A DNA stretch of 64,000 nt, taken from the NCBI RefSeq assembly GCF_003367175.1, contig NZ_QRGA01000010.1, positions 1-64,000 on the forward strand. The letters run 5' to 3'. Numbering within the stretch: the first letter of the stretch is position 1; each line of letters opens with the position of its first letter. A program made the translations under genes and the position numbers. The notes under the pieces are model-generated. The model saw only the letters and a program-made list of their open reading frames with translations. It was not told where the DNA came from and made no database searches. This DNA is from Trinickia dinghuensis. GTDB taxonomy: Bacteria; Pseudomonadota; Gammaproteobacteria; Burkholderiales; Burkholderiaceae. Below, piece after piece: positions 44,633 through 54,132 of this stretch.

Positions 44633-45955
44633 TCATGGCAAAGTCACGACCGCGGCAAGCCCGCCCCCTTCGCGATTGGAAAGTTCAAGGCTACCGCCGA
44701 TGGCGCGCGTCAATTGCGTAGCGATGGCCAACCCCAACCCGGCACCGCCCGTATCGCGATTGCGCGAGCCTTCCACTCGATAGAACGGTTGCAGCACCTC
44801 GTCCAATAGCGCGTCGGGAATGCCCGGTCCGCGATCGCGCACGGCGATGCACATCGCACCTTCCTCGGTACGCCAGGCACCGACCTCCGCCGAACCGCCA
44901 TATTTGACGGCGTTATCGATCAGATTCCCGAGCACCCGCCGCAGCGCTTGCCGGCGAACCATGGCTGCGCCGCCGATGGATTCCACCAGCGCGACGGGTT
45001 TGCCCATATCCTCGTAATCGAATACGAGACTCTCCAAAAAAGCCTTCACGTCCATGCGCACCGGTACCTCGGCGCCACCATGCGCACTGCGCGCGTAAGC
45101 GACGCCCTCGCGAACCAGATGCTCCATCTCGTGCAGATCGCCGAGAATCTTTCGCTGCTCTTCGCCCTCGTCCAGCGATTCCGCGCGCAAGCGCATGCGC
45201 GTGATGGGCGTCTGCAAGTCATGCGAGATCGACGCAAGGATATGCAGCCGCTCCTTGAGATGGCGGGCGATGCGATCCTGCATCGTGTTGAAGGCAATCG
45301 CGGCACGCGCCACCTCGACAGGGCCGTCTTCGCTCATGCGCGGACCATCCGCCGTCGGCGTCATGCCTTCCGCAGCCTGCGCCAGTTGCGCCAAGGGCCG
45401 CGCGGCCAACTGCACCGCCAGCCAGGTGCATGCGAGCAGCAGAGCAAGCTCCAAGACGAGCACGACCGGCAGCCACCGCGCGATGGGCGGCACACCTCGC
45501 GGAATCACTTCCAGCGTGAGCGGAGCACCGTCGTGCAACGTGAAGTGCACTTGATAGCGCCCAGGCGTCGCGACGATCGCGTCAGCTTGCACGTGATAAT
45601 TGGGGCCGACCTCTTTCGCGATCCGGGCCGTGAGTTGCCGCGAACTCGCCGCCGTCAGCGGCATGCCCGGCTGACCGTGTCCGAGCACGAAGCGATAGTT
45701 GTCGCGCTGCAGAAGGCCCAGCCAGTTGGCGCGCTCGGCTGCGGGCAACCGGTCGAGCATGGCGACCGAAGTGCCGACTTCGTGCTCGACCGTGTCGAAC
45801 ATGGTCGTGGTGGCACTCTGGTTGCGCTCGTAGAACATCAGCGCAAACGACAGGCCCTGTGCCAGCATCAGCCCGACGAGGATGATTAGGTAAATCCGCG
45901 AGGCCATGCTGCGAGGCAACCAGCGCCTCGGTGCAATGAATGCCGAGCTGCTCAC
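44633..45955 (-). CDS. Two-component sensor histidine kinase
   Basis: Protein of 440 residues: first membrane helix about 20-42, periplasmic sensor about 43-160, second helix about 162-184, HAMP, phosphoacceptor His245 in SISHDLQTPITR, then N box LGNLIDNAVKYGG and G boxes DRGPGIP and GGAGLGLAIA. It phosphorylates the response regulator whose gene overlaps its own start by four bases. The sensor region shows no recognisable domain. The operon order tlpA - regulator - kinase suggests a redox or peroxide-related signal. Confidence 0.92.
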   Translation of the reverse strand: MSSSAFIAPRRWLPRSMASRIYLIILVGLMLAQGLSFALMFYERNQSATTTMFDTVEHEVGTSVAMLDRLPAAERANWLGLLQRDNYRFVLGHGQPGMPLTAASSRQLTARIAKEVGPNYHVQADAIVATPGRYQVHFTLHDGAPLTLEVIPRGVPPIARWLPVVLVLELALLLACTWLAVQLAARPLAQLAQAAEGMTPTADGPRMSEDGPVEVARAAIAFNTMQDRIARHLKERLHILASISHDLQTPITRMRLRAESLDEGEEQRKILGDLHEMEHLVREGVAYARSAHGGAEVPVRMDVKAFLESLVFDYEDMGKPVALVESIGGAAMVRRQALRRVLGNLIDNAVKYGGSAEVGAWRTEEGAMCIAVRDRGPGIPDALLDEVLQPFYRVEGSRNRDTGGAGLGLAIATQLTRAIGGSLELSNREGGGLAAVVTLP

Positions 45956-46692
45956 GCGTTGTCCCCGTGTACGGTGATCGGCATGCTGAACACATAACCT
46001 TCGCTGCGCACGGTCTTGATATACGACTGATCCTTGCTGTTATCTTCCAGACGACTCCGCAAGCGGCTCACCAAAAGATCGATCGAGCGATCGAACAGCT
46101 CTGCATCCCTACCCTGCGTCAGATTGAGCAGCTGGTCGCGCGACAGCACGCGCTGCGGATGATCGAGAAATACGCGCAGCAACCGAAACTCCGCGCCGCT
46201 CAGCGGCACGATCGTACCTTCCTCGTCCAGCAGGTGGCGTGCGGAAGTATCCAGCCGCCAACGTCCGAACGCCACCATCTCGACCGTTTCGGTGATGCGC
46301 ATATTCGGCGGCAGCATGCGCGTGCGTCGAACCACGGCCTTGATCCGCGCGAGCAGCTCGCGCGGCGAGAACGGCTTGACCACGTAATCGTCGGCGCCCA
46401 TCTCCAGGCCGACGATGCGATCGGTTTCGTCGTCGCGCGCCGTCAGCAGCAGGATCGGCAACGCGCGATGCTTGCCGCTTCGCAGCGTGCGGCAAAGCAC
46501 GAGACCGTCGTCGCCGGGCATCATGATGTCCAGCACGACGAGGTCGAACGCCGAGGTATCCAGCTGCGCAAACATGTCGCGGCCGTCCACGGCCGCACTG
46601 GCGCGCAAACCGTTCTTGCGAAGGTACTCCACGACACCCGTGCGGATCTCGCGATCGTCATCGACGACGAGAATATTGTCGACGTGTTCCAT
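45952..46692 (-). CDS. OmpR-family response regulator
   Basis: Protein of 246 residues with a receiver domain (acidic pocket VVDDDR, phosphoacceptor Asp55 in LVVLDIMMPGDDG, Lys in VVKPFSPREL) and an OmpR-type winged helix at the C-terminus (SGAEFRLLRVFLDHPQRVLSRDQLL and VSRLRSRLE). It is a partner of the overlapping kinase gene. Likely DNA targets are the GGATAC-type repeats in the spacer between tlpA and ohr. Confidence 0.92.
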   Translation of the reverse strand: MEHVDNILVVDDDREIRTGVVEYLRKNGLRASAAVDGRDMFAQLDTSAFDLVVLDIMMPGDDGLVLCRTLRSGKHRALPILLLTARDDETDRIVGLEMGADDYVVKPFSPRELLARIKAVVRRTRMLPPNMRITETVEMVAFGRWRLDTSARHLLDEEGTIVPLSGAEFRLLRVFLDHPQRVLSRDQLLNLTQGRDAELFDRSIDLLVSRLRSRLEDNSKDQSYIKTVRSEGYVFSMPITVHGDNA

Positions 46693-46739
46693 GCTGATTG
46701 ACGTGCTCCCAACGTTGCGTTGCCGATGTTGTGTTGCCG

Positions 46740-47291
46740 TTACTTGCTCTGCGGTTTGTCCAGCAACTGCCGAATGCGCTGGTCGGTCTCGTCATAGTCC
46801 CCCTCGCCGACATGGCGATAGACCACATGACCTTGTTGATCGACAAGGTAGAGGGCCGGCCAATAACGGTTTCCGTACGCATTCCAGATACGAGCGTCAT
46901 TATCCACCGCCACGGGCCAAGTGATCCCGAATTGAGCGATCGCTTTCTGAAGCAAGGCCGGATCGCGCTCCTCGTCGAACTCGGGCGTATGCACGCCGAC
47001 GATCACGAGCCCCTTTCCGGCGTACTTGTCGTAGAGCGCCTTGGTATGCGGCAAGACATGGATGCAATTGATGCACTCTCGCGTCCAGAACTCCACGAGC
47101 ACGACCTTGCCGCGCAGGCCGCCAATCGTCAGCGGAGCCGAATTGAACCAGCGATCGGCGCCGGTGAAATCGGGCGCCGGCGCGCCGACGGCGGGATCCT
47201 CGGCGCTTGCCGCCGTCCAGGCGGTGGGCCAGCAAACAACCGCGGCCGCGCTCAGGGCGGCCAATACGGCGGCGATTCGAAGCGATTTCAT
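46740..47291 (-). CDS. TlpA/ResA-like periplasmic thioredoxin-fold protein
   Basis: Protein of 183 residues with an N-terminal signal sequence (MKSLRIAAVLAALSAAAVVC, cleavage near ASA-ED) and a redoxin domain with FWTRECINCIHVLP. The CxxC is Cys73-Ile-Asn-Cys76, and a cis-Pro lies in RYWPALYLVD. It probably reduces or relays disulfides in the periplasm. It is first in an operon with the response regulator and kinase and divergent from ohr, which links it to oxidative stress. Confidence 0.85.
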   Translation of the reverse strand: MKSLRIAAVLAALSAAAVVCWPTAWTAASAEDPAVGAPAPDFTGADRWFNSAPLTIGGLRGKVVLVEFWTRECINCIHVLPHTKALYDKYAGKGLVIVGVHTPEFDEERDPALLQKAIAQFGITWPVAVDNDARIWNAYGNRYWPALYLVDQQGHVVYRHVGEGDYDETDQRIRQLLDKPQSK

Positions 47292-47402
47292 GATGGGTCT
47301 GCCTTTGCTTGAGCGGGTAGGTGGCAGTGCGGGCGCGCCGCCATGACGGGTATTTGATCTCCCGGACGTATCTCGAACGTGTCGGCTTCGAGGGCCTTTT
47401 GT

Positions 47403-47544
47403 ATCCGTTTGTACGAACGGATCCTGCAAACGGATGCGCCCGCCAGCCGGCCTCGGGCGTCGAGATTTGTATCGGAACGTATCCGGACCCGGCCGCTACA
47501 CATTTCGATGCCTTTCGGCGCCTGCTTGGATACAACCCGGATAC
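47403..47544. promoter_or_regulatory. Repeat-rich divergent regulatory region between tlpA and ohr
   Basis: The 345-bp gap 47292-47636 holds no gene but several related elements: an inverted repeat ATCCGTT-N6-AACGGAT (47403-47422), GTATCGG and GTATCCGG spaced 10 bp (47469-47486), and a direct repeat GGATAC-N5-GGATAC (47528-47544). An 11-bp repeat period is typical of OmpR-family tandem sites, so the regulator at 45952 is a candidate ligand. Confidence 0.5.
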
Positions 47545-47636
47545 GTCATCGCGGTTTCATATGCACACCGGCCAACGCATCGCTACCCACCCCGGGCAGG
47601 CCGATCTCAATAGTTCAATCGACAAGGAAACCGATC

Positions 47637-48044
47637 ATGTCCATCGTCTACACCGGCAAGACCTACACCACCGGCGGTCGCAGCGGCCTCTCGCACAGCG
47701 ACGACCATCGCCTCGACATCAAGCTCTCGCCCCCGGGTTCCAGCGGCGAAGGCACCAATCCGGAGCAGTTGTTCGCCGCGGGCTGGTCCGCCTGCTTCAT
47801 CGGCGCGATGGGGCGCGCCGCTCAGGAGATCGGCGTCAAGGTGCCGGCGGACACTTCGGTCGCCGCGGAAGTCGACTTGTGCTCCGATCCGGACAAGGGC
47901 TTCTTCCTTCAAGCGCGGCTGAACGTGACGCTGCCGGGGCTCGCACATGACGTTGCGCAATCCCTCGTGGAGCGTGCGCACCAGATCTGTCCGTATTCGA
48001 AGGCGACCCGCGGAAACATCGAGGTTGCGCTTTCCGTCCTGTAA
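47637..48044 (+). CDS. ohr: Organic hydroperoxide reductase
   Basis: Protein of 135 residues of the Ohr branch of the OsmC/Ohr family. It has the two reactive cysteines Cys53 in GWSACFIGA and Cys118 in QICPYSKATRGNI, plus Glu43 in NPEQLFAAG, and reduces organic hydroperoxides with lipoylated protein as donor. CPYSKATRGNI is the Ohr signature that separates it from OsmC. AAGGAA precedes the ATG. No OhrR-type repressor is adjacent; the neighbouring control genes are a two-component system. Confidence 0.93.
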   Translation: MSIVYTGKTYTTGGRSGLSHSDDHRLDIKLSPPGSSGEGTNPEQLFAAGWSACFIGAMGRAAQEIGVKVPADTSVAAEVDLCSDPDKGFFLQARLNVTLPGLAHDVAQSLVERAHQICPYSKATRGNIEVALSVL

Positions 48045-48103
48045 ATCGTTTAAGCCCTTTACGTTTCCGCGCCAATCACCGCACACACATCCAGGAGCAC
48101 ACC

Positions 48104-49123
48104 ATGAAGCGCACGTCCGCCGCACTTGCCGGAGCCTTTGCCCTGAGCCTCGCCTGGCTCGCCCCGGTTGCACATGCCGAAGACCAGCCGGCTCAATCGC
48201 CCACGGCGCAGGCTGCATCGCAAGACCCTTGGGGCCCCTTGAAGCACGTCCGCGCCGGCGTGCTGGACGTCGCTTATGCCGAGATGGGGCCTGCCGATGG
48301 GCCGGTGGTGATTCTTCTGCACGGATGGCCCTACGACATCCACAGCTACGAGCAGGTCGCACCGGCGCTGGCGGCGAAGGGGTATCGGGTGCTCGTCCCG
48401 TATGCACGCGGCTACGGGGAGACGCGCTTTCTATCCGCCAGCACGGTGCGCAACGGAGAGCCCGCGGCATTGGCGCAGGATCTCATCGACTTCATGGACG
48501 CGCTTAACATCAAGCAGGCCGAACTGGGCGGCTTCGACTGGGGCGCACGCACGGCCGACATCGTCGCCACGCTGTGGCCGCAGCGGGTGAAAGCGCTGGT
48601 GACGGTGAGCGGCTACCTCATCGGCAGCCAGGAATCCGGCACGAAACCGCTGCCGCCCCAAGCCGAGCTGCAGTGGTGGTACCAGTATTACTTCGCCACC
48701 GACCGCGGCCGCGTCGGGTACGAGAAATACCGCGACGATTTCGCCAAGCTGATCTGGCAATTGGCTTCGCCGAAATGGAAGTTCGACGATGCCACGTTCG
48801 AACGCAGCGCCGCCGCCCTCGACAATCCGGATCAGGTGGCGATTACGGTTCACAACTATCGCTGGCGGCTGGACCTCGCCAAGGGCGAAGCGAAATACGC
48901 GCCCCTCGAAAAGCGGCTGGCGACGTTCCCCGCCATCACCGTGCCGACGATCGCCCTGGAAGGCGACGCCAACGGCGCCCCGCATCCGCAGCCGGAAGCC
49001 TATGCCAAGCGCTTCACGGGCAAGTACCAGTTCCGGCTGATTACCGGCGGCATCGGCCATAACCTGCCGGAAGAGGCGCCGCAGGCGTTCACTCAAGCGG
49101 TGATCGACGCCGGCCGCCTTTGA
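48104..49123 (+). CDS. Exported alpha/beta hydrolase, epoxide-hydrolase-like
   Basis: Protein of 339 residues with a signal peptide (MKRTSAALAGAFALSLAWL, cleavage near AHA-ED). The alpha/beta hydrolase core has the oxyanion motif LLHGWPYDIHS and the nucleophile elbow GGFDWGART, where Asp rather than Ser is the nucleophile, as in epoxide hydrolases and haloalkane dehalogenases. The late His sits in GGIGHNLPEEAP. AGGAG lies six bases before the ATG. It is 59 bp after ohr and may share its transcript. Substrate unknown. Confidence 0.82.
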   Translation: MKRTSAALAGAFALSLAWLAPVAHAEDQPAQSPTAQAASQDPWGPLKHVRAGVLDVAYAEMGPADGPVVILLHGWPYDIHSYEQVAPALAAKGYRVLVPYARGYGETRFLSASTVRNGEPAALAQDLIDFMDALNIKQAELGGFDWGARTADIVATLWPQRVKALVTVSGYLIGSQESGTKPLPPQAELQWWYQYYFATDRGRVGYEKYRDDFAKLIWQLASPKWKFDDATFERSAAALDNPDQVAITVHNYRWRLDLAKGEAKYAPLEKRLATFPAITVPTIALEGDANGAPHPQPEAYAKRFTGKYQFRLITGGIGHNLPEEAPQAFTQAVIDAGRL

Positions 49124-49129
49124 CGGGCG

Positions 49130-49168
49130 ATGACGGCAAGGAGAGCGCTACGTCTCTCCAGCCGTCAT
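49130..49168. terminator. Hairpin between convergent genes
   Basis: ATGACGGC pairs with GCCGTCAT and, inside it, GGAGAG with CTCTCC. It lies between two converging stop codons and could serve both, but neither side has a clear T tract. Confidence 0.5.
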
Positions 49169-49172
49169 GAGG

Positions 49173-50201
49173 TCAATGCCCCAGCCCGCTCGCCGCGATT
49201 TGCTGCTCCACGTACTGCGCGAACAACGCGTGCAGATGCGTGGTCGGATGTAGGTCGTCGGCAAACATGTATGTCTGGTCGGCATTGGATGCCACGTAAG
49301 TCGCGGGCGAGCACAGCAGCGAGGTCTGATCGGGGGTTTTGGAGGGATCGCAGGCAACACTCGTATTGGACACGGTAAAACCGTTCGCTTGATAATTCGC
49401 GATCATCTGATTGATCCAGGTATACGAGTCGACCTGAATGACCTTGCCTTGCAGGCCGTCGGCCTGCAAGGCTGCGTTCAAGCTATCGTTGAACATTTGC
49501 GATAACTGGGTCAGATTGGCGCCGCCATCGGTCTGGGAGAGGCCCTTCGGGGACAATCCGACATTCGGCACATTGACCACGACAACATGCGCGGCGCCGT
49601 TTTGGACGATCTGTCCCACGACTTGCGCCAGTGTGGTTGCGGCCGTTTGCACCGTCGTCGCGGCAGCAGGGAGCGCCCCGGCGCGCAGCACGTCGTTCGC
49701 GCCGGCCCAGACCAGCACCAGCTGATTCGAATTGAAACTGCCATGCGCCGACAAATAGCTCGACACTTGCTGAGTGACCGGCATTTCGACATTGCCGATG
49801 ACATCGGTCAGAAAGCTGTAGAGGTTCGCCGACGTCGCCACCGTTGCCCCGCCCTCCGCATAGCCGAGGCCGCTCTGCGCCTTCAATTCATGAGCGATGT
49901 CGATCGTGTACGCGGCGGTGAGCGTGTCGCCGTAATACTGCGCGACATCCTGAGACCACACTTGGCCCGGATTCGTGGTGAAGCGGCCCCCGCCTACCAC
50001 GCTTGCAATCGGGGCATAGGTCCCGACGTCGGACAGGCTATCGCCGAACGAAACAATTTGCAGATGAACACCGCCCGTGGGCGCGGTCGTGCCGCTTCCG
50101 GCACCACTTCCGATGCTCACGCTCGATCCGCTCCCGCATGCGGCCAGTAGCGACATCGCTGCCGCAAAGATCGCCGCGGACACCCTGGAACTGGTTCGCA
50201 T
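49173..50201 (-). CDS. GDSL/SGNH-type esterase lipoprotein
   Basis: Protein of 342 residues with a lipoprotein signal (lipobox LAAC, Cys22) and a Gly/Ser-rich linker. The SGNH hydrolase blocks follow: FGDSLSDVG with Ser55, the Gly block in EGGATV, GANDVL with Asn and the C-terminal Asp315/His318 in DDLHP. It should hydrolyse lipid or acyl esters at the cell envelope. GGGAGG lies six bases before the ATG. Confidence 0.9.
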   Translation of the reverse strand: MRTSSRVSAAIFAAAMSLLAACGSGSSVSIGSGAGSGTTAPTGGVHLQIVSFGDSLSDVGTYAPIASVVGGGRFTTNPGQVWSQDVAQYYGDTLTAAYTIDIAHELKAQSGLGYAEGGATVATSANLYSFLTDVIGNVEMPVTQQVSSYLSAHGSFNSNQLVLVWAGANDVLRAGALPAAATTVQTAATTLAQVVGQIVQNGAAHVVVVNVPNVGLSPKGLSQTDGGANLTQLSQMFNDSLNAALQADGLQGKVIQVDSYTWINQMIANYQANGFTVSNTSVACDPSKTPDQTSLLCSPATYVASNADQTYMFADDLHPTTHLHALFAQYVEQQIAASGLGH

Positions 50202-50540
50202 AGCATGCCTCCCGCTCGGCTACCGATCGATTGGACTCATGCTGAAAGGCGCCACGGCCACGCAGAACTGAGCGCGCCGTGGCGCCCCTCTTCAATGAGG
50301 ATGCGACGCCAAAAGCATGGCGTCGCGCCGTGATAGCGAGCACAAACGGTGCCACGCCGGGATGCTGATCCTCCGCGTCGATTCGGTCATGCAAACTTAG
50401 CGTGCGAGGTCGGCGCAGCAAGCCGCTGTAGCCGGGCCCGGGCGAACTTCCGTAGTCGCCCCTATATAGATGACCCGTTCCGCTTTCGCTGATACGAGTT
50501 GCACTGGCAGCTTCCAATCTGGAACTGCCAAAGCGTTAAC
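50202..50540. other. Intergenic region, no gene
   Basis: This 339-bp spacer between the lipase start and the end of the ABC-F gene (both minus strand) shows no frame with recognisable protein features. The lipase promoter should lie here, but no clear consensus was identified. Confidence 0.55.
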
Positions 50541-52220
50541 TCAGGCGATGACCTTCTGCTCTCCGGCAGCCTGCTCGCGCATGCGACGGGCTTCGTCGCG
50601 CAGGAACTGCTGGTAATCGTCCAGATCGCCGTCGAAGGGCTCGACGCCACCCTTGGTGACGAGCCAGAACTCGTCGCATACCGCGCGCAGCAGGGACCGA
50701 TCGTGACTGACCAGCATCACGGTGCCTTCGAATTCGTTGAGTGCCATGCCTAGCGCTTCGCGTGTGGCCAAGTCGAGGTGGTTGGTTGGCTCATCCAGCA
50801 GCAGCAAGTTGGGGCGCTGCCACACGATCATGCACAACACGAGCCGCGCCTTTTCGCCGCCGCTCATCGTGCTAACCGCCTGATGGACCGTGTCTCCACT
50901 GAAGTTGAAGGTGCCGAGGAAGGTGCGAAGCGATTGCTCGGTGCCGCTCTGGCCCGGGGCGCGCATGTGCACCGGCGTGTCCTTGGCAAGGCGGATCATG
51001 TGTTCCATCGGCGAATCAAGAGGACGCAGCACGTCGAGTTCCTGCTGGGCGAAGTAGCCGATGTTCAGGCCTTTGCCTTCGCTGATTTCGCCCGCAATCG
51101 GCGCCAGCGCGTGCGCCACGGTCTTCACCAGCGTGGACTTGCCTTGGCCGTTGGCACCGAGGATGCCGATGCGCTGTCCGGCCAGCACGGATCGGTTGAT
51201 GCCCCGAACGATGACCGTGGGCGGCGTGCCCGGCAGTGCACCGGCCGGCGCCGGATAGCCGAAGCTCGTATCCAGCATCGACAACAGCGGGTTCGGGACG
51301 TTGAGCGGCTCCTTGAACTCGAAGTTGAACTCCGCGTCGGCAAGCACTGGCGCGATCTTCTCCATGCGTTCGAGCGCCTTGACCCGGCTCTGCGCCTGCT
51401 TCGCCTTCGAGGCTTTGGCCTTGAAACGGTCGATGAATTTCTGCAGGTGGGCGATCTTGTCCGCTTGCTTGGCCATCGCGGCCTGCTGCAACACGAGCTG
51501 CTCGGCGCGCATGTCTTCGAACTTGCTGTAGTTGCCGCCGTAACGCACGAGCTTGGCGTTGTCGACGTGCACCGTCACTTGCGTCACCGCGTCGAGAAAT
51601 TCGCGATCGTGACTGATCACGACCAAGGTGCCTTGATAGCGCTTGAGCCACGCTTCCAGCCAGACCAGCGCGTCGAGGTCCAGGTGATTGGTCGGCTCGT
51701 CGAGCAACAGCAAGTCGGACGGACACATGAGCGCGCGCGCCAGTTGCAGCCGCATGCGCCAGCCGCCGGAGAAACTGTTGACGGGCTGGCTAAGCTGCGC
51801 CGCACTGAAGCCAAGGCCCAGGATCAGCGCTTGGGCACGTGCGGGAGCATCATGTGCACCGGCGTCGTGCAGGGCCATGTAGGCGTGCGCCATGCGCATG
51901 CCATCGTCGCTGGCCTCGGCGGCGGCTACTTCGGCCTGCGCGGCCAGCAGCACGGCATCACCATCGATGACGAAATCGGTCGCACTCTGCTCGGTCTCCG
52001 GCATCTCTTGCGCGACCTGGCCCATCTTCCATCCGGCGGGAATCGAGAACTCGCCGCCGTCTTCGTGCAGCGTGCCGTTGAGAAGGCCGAAGAAGGATGA
52101 CTTGCCGGCACCATTGCGGCCGACAAGGCCAATCTTTTCGCCGGGGGTGAAGGTGACGGACGCGCGGTCGAGTACGACATTGACGCCGCGGCGCAGGGTG
52201 ACATTACGGACAGAAATCAT
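50541..52220 (-). CDS. ABC-F family ATPase, YheS-like
   Basis: Soluble protein of 559 residues with two ABC domains and no membrane part. Domain 1 has LVGRNGAGKSS, NSFSGGWRMRLQLARAL and LLLDEPTNHLD. A charged linker rich in Lys/Ala (about 235-285) follows. Domain 2 has ILGANGQGKSTL, STMSGGEKARLVL and LLLDEPTNHLD. ABC-F proteins bind ribosomes and assist stalled translation. There is no good ribosome site at the ATG. Confidence 0.9.
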   Translation of the reverse strand: MISVRNVTLRRGVNVVLDRASVTFTPGEKIGLVGRNGAGKSSFFGLLNGTLHEDGGEFSIPAGWKMGQVAQEMPETEQSATDFVIDGDAVLLAAQAEVAAAEASDDGMRMAHAYMALHDAGAHDAPARAQALILGLGFSAAQLSQPVNSFSGGWRMRLQLARALMCPSDLLLLDEPTNHLDLDALVWLEAWLKRYQGTLVVISHDREFLDAVTQVTVHVDNAKLVRYGGNYSKFEDMRAEQLVLQQAAMAKQADKIAHLQKFIDRFKAKASKAKQAQSRVKALERMEKIAPVLADAEFNFEFKEPLNVPNPLLSMLDTSFGYPAPAGALPGTPPTVIVRGINRSVLAGQRIGILGANGQGKSTLVKTVAHALAPIAGEISEGKGLNIGYFAQQELDVLRPLDSPMEHMIRLAKDTPVHMRAPGQSGTEQSLRTFLGTFNFSGDTVHQAVSTMSGGEKARLVLCMIVWQRPNLLLLDEPTNHLDLATREALGMALNEFEGTVMLVSHDRSLLRAVCDEFWLVTKGGVEPFDGDLDDYQQFLRDEARRMREQAAGEQKVIA

Positions 52221-52374
52221 AAGGAGCTACTTCGGAGAGGATAGGCATGATAGCCGACCGGCGTAGCGGCCAGCCAACCGGGAGCGGCCCTCCTGTTCAG
52301 TTTCGACCCGCAATTGCCGCTGCCGCGCCAGCCATCGTCGTCGCACTGGCCCGGTTGCCGGACATCGAGCACGG

Positions 52375-53241
52375 TTACCGGGCTGCGTGGGCGGCGCTCA
52401 GTTCCTGCTGTCGCCGCACTCGCGCGTCTTCCTCAAGACGTGTCTCTTCGAGTTCCTGCAGGACGCCTTCGAGGTCCACAGGTCCTGTGTCGATTTCGAC
52501 GCGGCCGGTCAATTCGGCATCCACATGCAGCCGCCCTGCTTCGAAGAGCGCCCAGATCTCCATGCCATAACTCGCGGTGAGTATTTGCGGTGCAAACCGT
52601 CCGAAGTACGCGGCGAGGTTGTCGACGTCTCGCTTGAGAATCGAGGCGGCTTCGTTGTTGCAGGCTGCGTCAACGGCCTGTGGCAGATCAATGATCACTG
52701 GCCCATCCGCTGCCAGCAGGATGTTGTATTCCGAGAGGTCGCCGTGAATCATCCCTGCGCAAAGCATGCGGACAACCTGGTTCAGCAGGAGCGTGTGCAG
52801 TTCGAGGGCGCGGGTTTCGGTCAGATCGACGTCGTTGAGCCGTGGCGCGACGTCACCCGCCTCGTCGATCACCAGTTCCATCAGCAATACGCCATCAGTA
52901 CAAATATAGGGCTGGGGCACGCGCACACCTGCGTGGGCGAGCCGGAACAACGCATCGACTTCGGCGTTCTGCCATGACGCCTCCTGCATCTGACGGCCGT
53001 AGCGCGTACCTTTTTCCATTGCTCGCGCCTGTCGGCTGTTCTTGACTTTGCGACCGTCCCGATACGACGCGGCTTGCCGAAAACTGCGCTGCTTCGCGTC
53101 CTTGTAGACCTTTGCGCAACGCGTCGATTCGCCACTGCGCACGACGTAGACCGTCGCCTCTTTGCCGCTCATCAACTGGCCGATGACTTCGTCAATGAGT
53201 CCTTCTTCGAGAAGCGGCGCAAGTCGCTTGGGTATTTTCAT
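52375..53241 (-). CDS. RIO1-like serine/threonine kinase
   Basis: Protein of 288 residues with RIO kinase features: a P-loop substitute SGKEATVYVVRSG (about 25-37), catalytic loop HGDLSEYNILL and metal-binding DLPQAVD. The start MKIPKRLAPLLEEGLIDEV at 53241 resembles the N-terminus of bacterial RIO proteins, so it is preferred over an ATG eleven codons upstream. Bacterial members are poorly understood. It is the last housekeeping-like gene before the accessory region. Confidence 0.85.
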   Translation of the reverse strand: MKIPKRLAPLLEEGLIDEVIGQLMSGKEATVYVVRSGESTRCAKVYKDAKQRSFRQAASYRDGRKVKNSRQARAMEKGTRYGRQMQEASWQNAEVDALFRLAHAGVRVPQPYICTDGVLLMELVIDEAGDVAPRLNDVDLTETRALELHTLLLNQVVRMLCAGMIHGDLSEYNILLAADGPVIIDLPQAVDAACNNEAASILKRDVDNLAAYFGRFAPQILTASYGMEIWALFEAGRLHVDAELTGRVEIDTGPVDLEGVLQELEETRLEEDARVRRQQELSAAHAAR

Positions 53242-54132
53242 ACGATCGCCGGCTGCAGCCTGTGGAACATGCATTCCACAGTCTTGGATGATGAATCGCC
53301 CGCAGGGGTATGCGGGACCAACAAGCCGATGAATCGCGCAGCCGGTGCTCGTGGGCGCGGGCTTAGTGCGTGGGGGACGGGTAGAGGCATGCCGGATTAT
53401 AAGGGAGGACGTGCCGACGCAAGTCTACCGACGACGGCATCGATGCGTTGCGCCCGAACTCCAGTTCGCTCGCTCCTTGGCACGACGGGCGGAACCCGCC
53501 CCAAACCCGCCGTCCACCATCTCTCAACCGGGACGTCCGGTTACCAGAGTTGAGCAGCCGATCACTCGTCCCGGCCGCAGCGACGGTCATGGGCGACCTT
53601 ATGCCGAGATCACGCGGTCGTATTATCTTTGCTATCCCGAGAGCGAGCTTGACCGACTTCCTGCGTCGATGCACGAACTGATTCGGGTCGGCAACCGTGG
53701 ACAGGTCGTCAAAGAGATGGCGAAAACCTCCGCTTTCCGGTCGAGCAGATATATCAGCAGCGTTAAGCAGTAGTACCGCGGAGGCGTCCATTCTTCAAAT
53801 CGACAAGAAGTACGGACGCTTCAACTGAGAAGGCCAGAAAAGACGATCGGAGCGTCACCAGAGTTCGACGAACGAATGACCGTTTGCGAAGTGGAGCAGC
53901 TTATCGAGTGTCCAAAGAGGAAGTTGAGCGAACATCAAAGACCGACTACCGACAGACGCGCGTCTCGCACGGATACACGAGAGCGATACCAAAAGCCTTG
54001 CCAAATTTAAATGCGTCTTTTAGATGGACTTGCTCGCGTACTCCTCTGTAGGATCGGGCGTTTTTCTGAAAGCTGTATCCTTGCCGCTATCGAAGGCGAC
54101 ACTCCAATGACATGCGTACGATGTTGGCCAAC
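53242..54132. other. Gene-free stretch at the edge of the accessory region
   Basis: About 890 bp between the RIO kinase start and the formylglycine-generating-enzyme gene. Open frames exist on both strands (for example 53345-53773 and 53363-53791), but none shows a recognisable domain, credible ribosome site or consistent codon pattern. Base composition becomes visibly more AT-rich towards 54000 (AAATTTAAATG). It may be a decayed sequence at an integration boundary; no tRNA, direct-repeat att site or transposase was seen. Confidence 0.5.

Noticed and set aside
53345-53791. Overlapping open frames on both strands in the gap after the RIO kinase
   Set aside because: Neither shows a known domain, a ribosome site or neighbour-like codon use; they are treated as noise in a decayed stretch.
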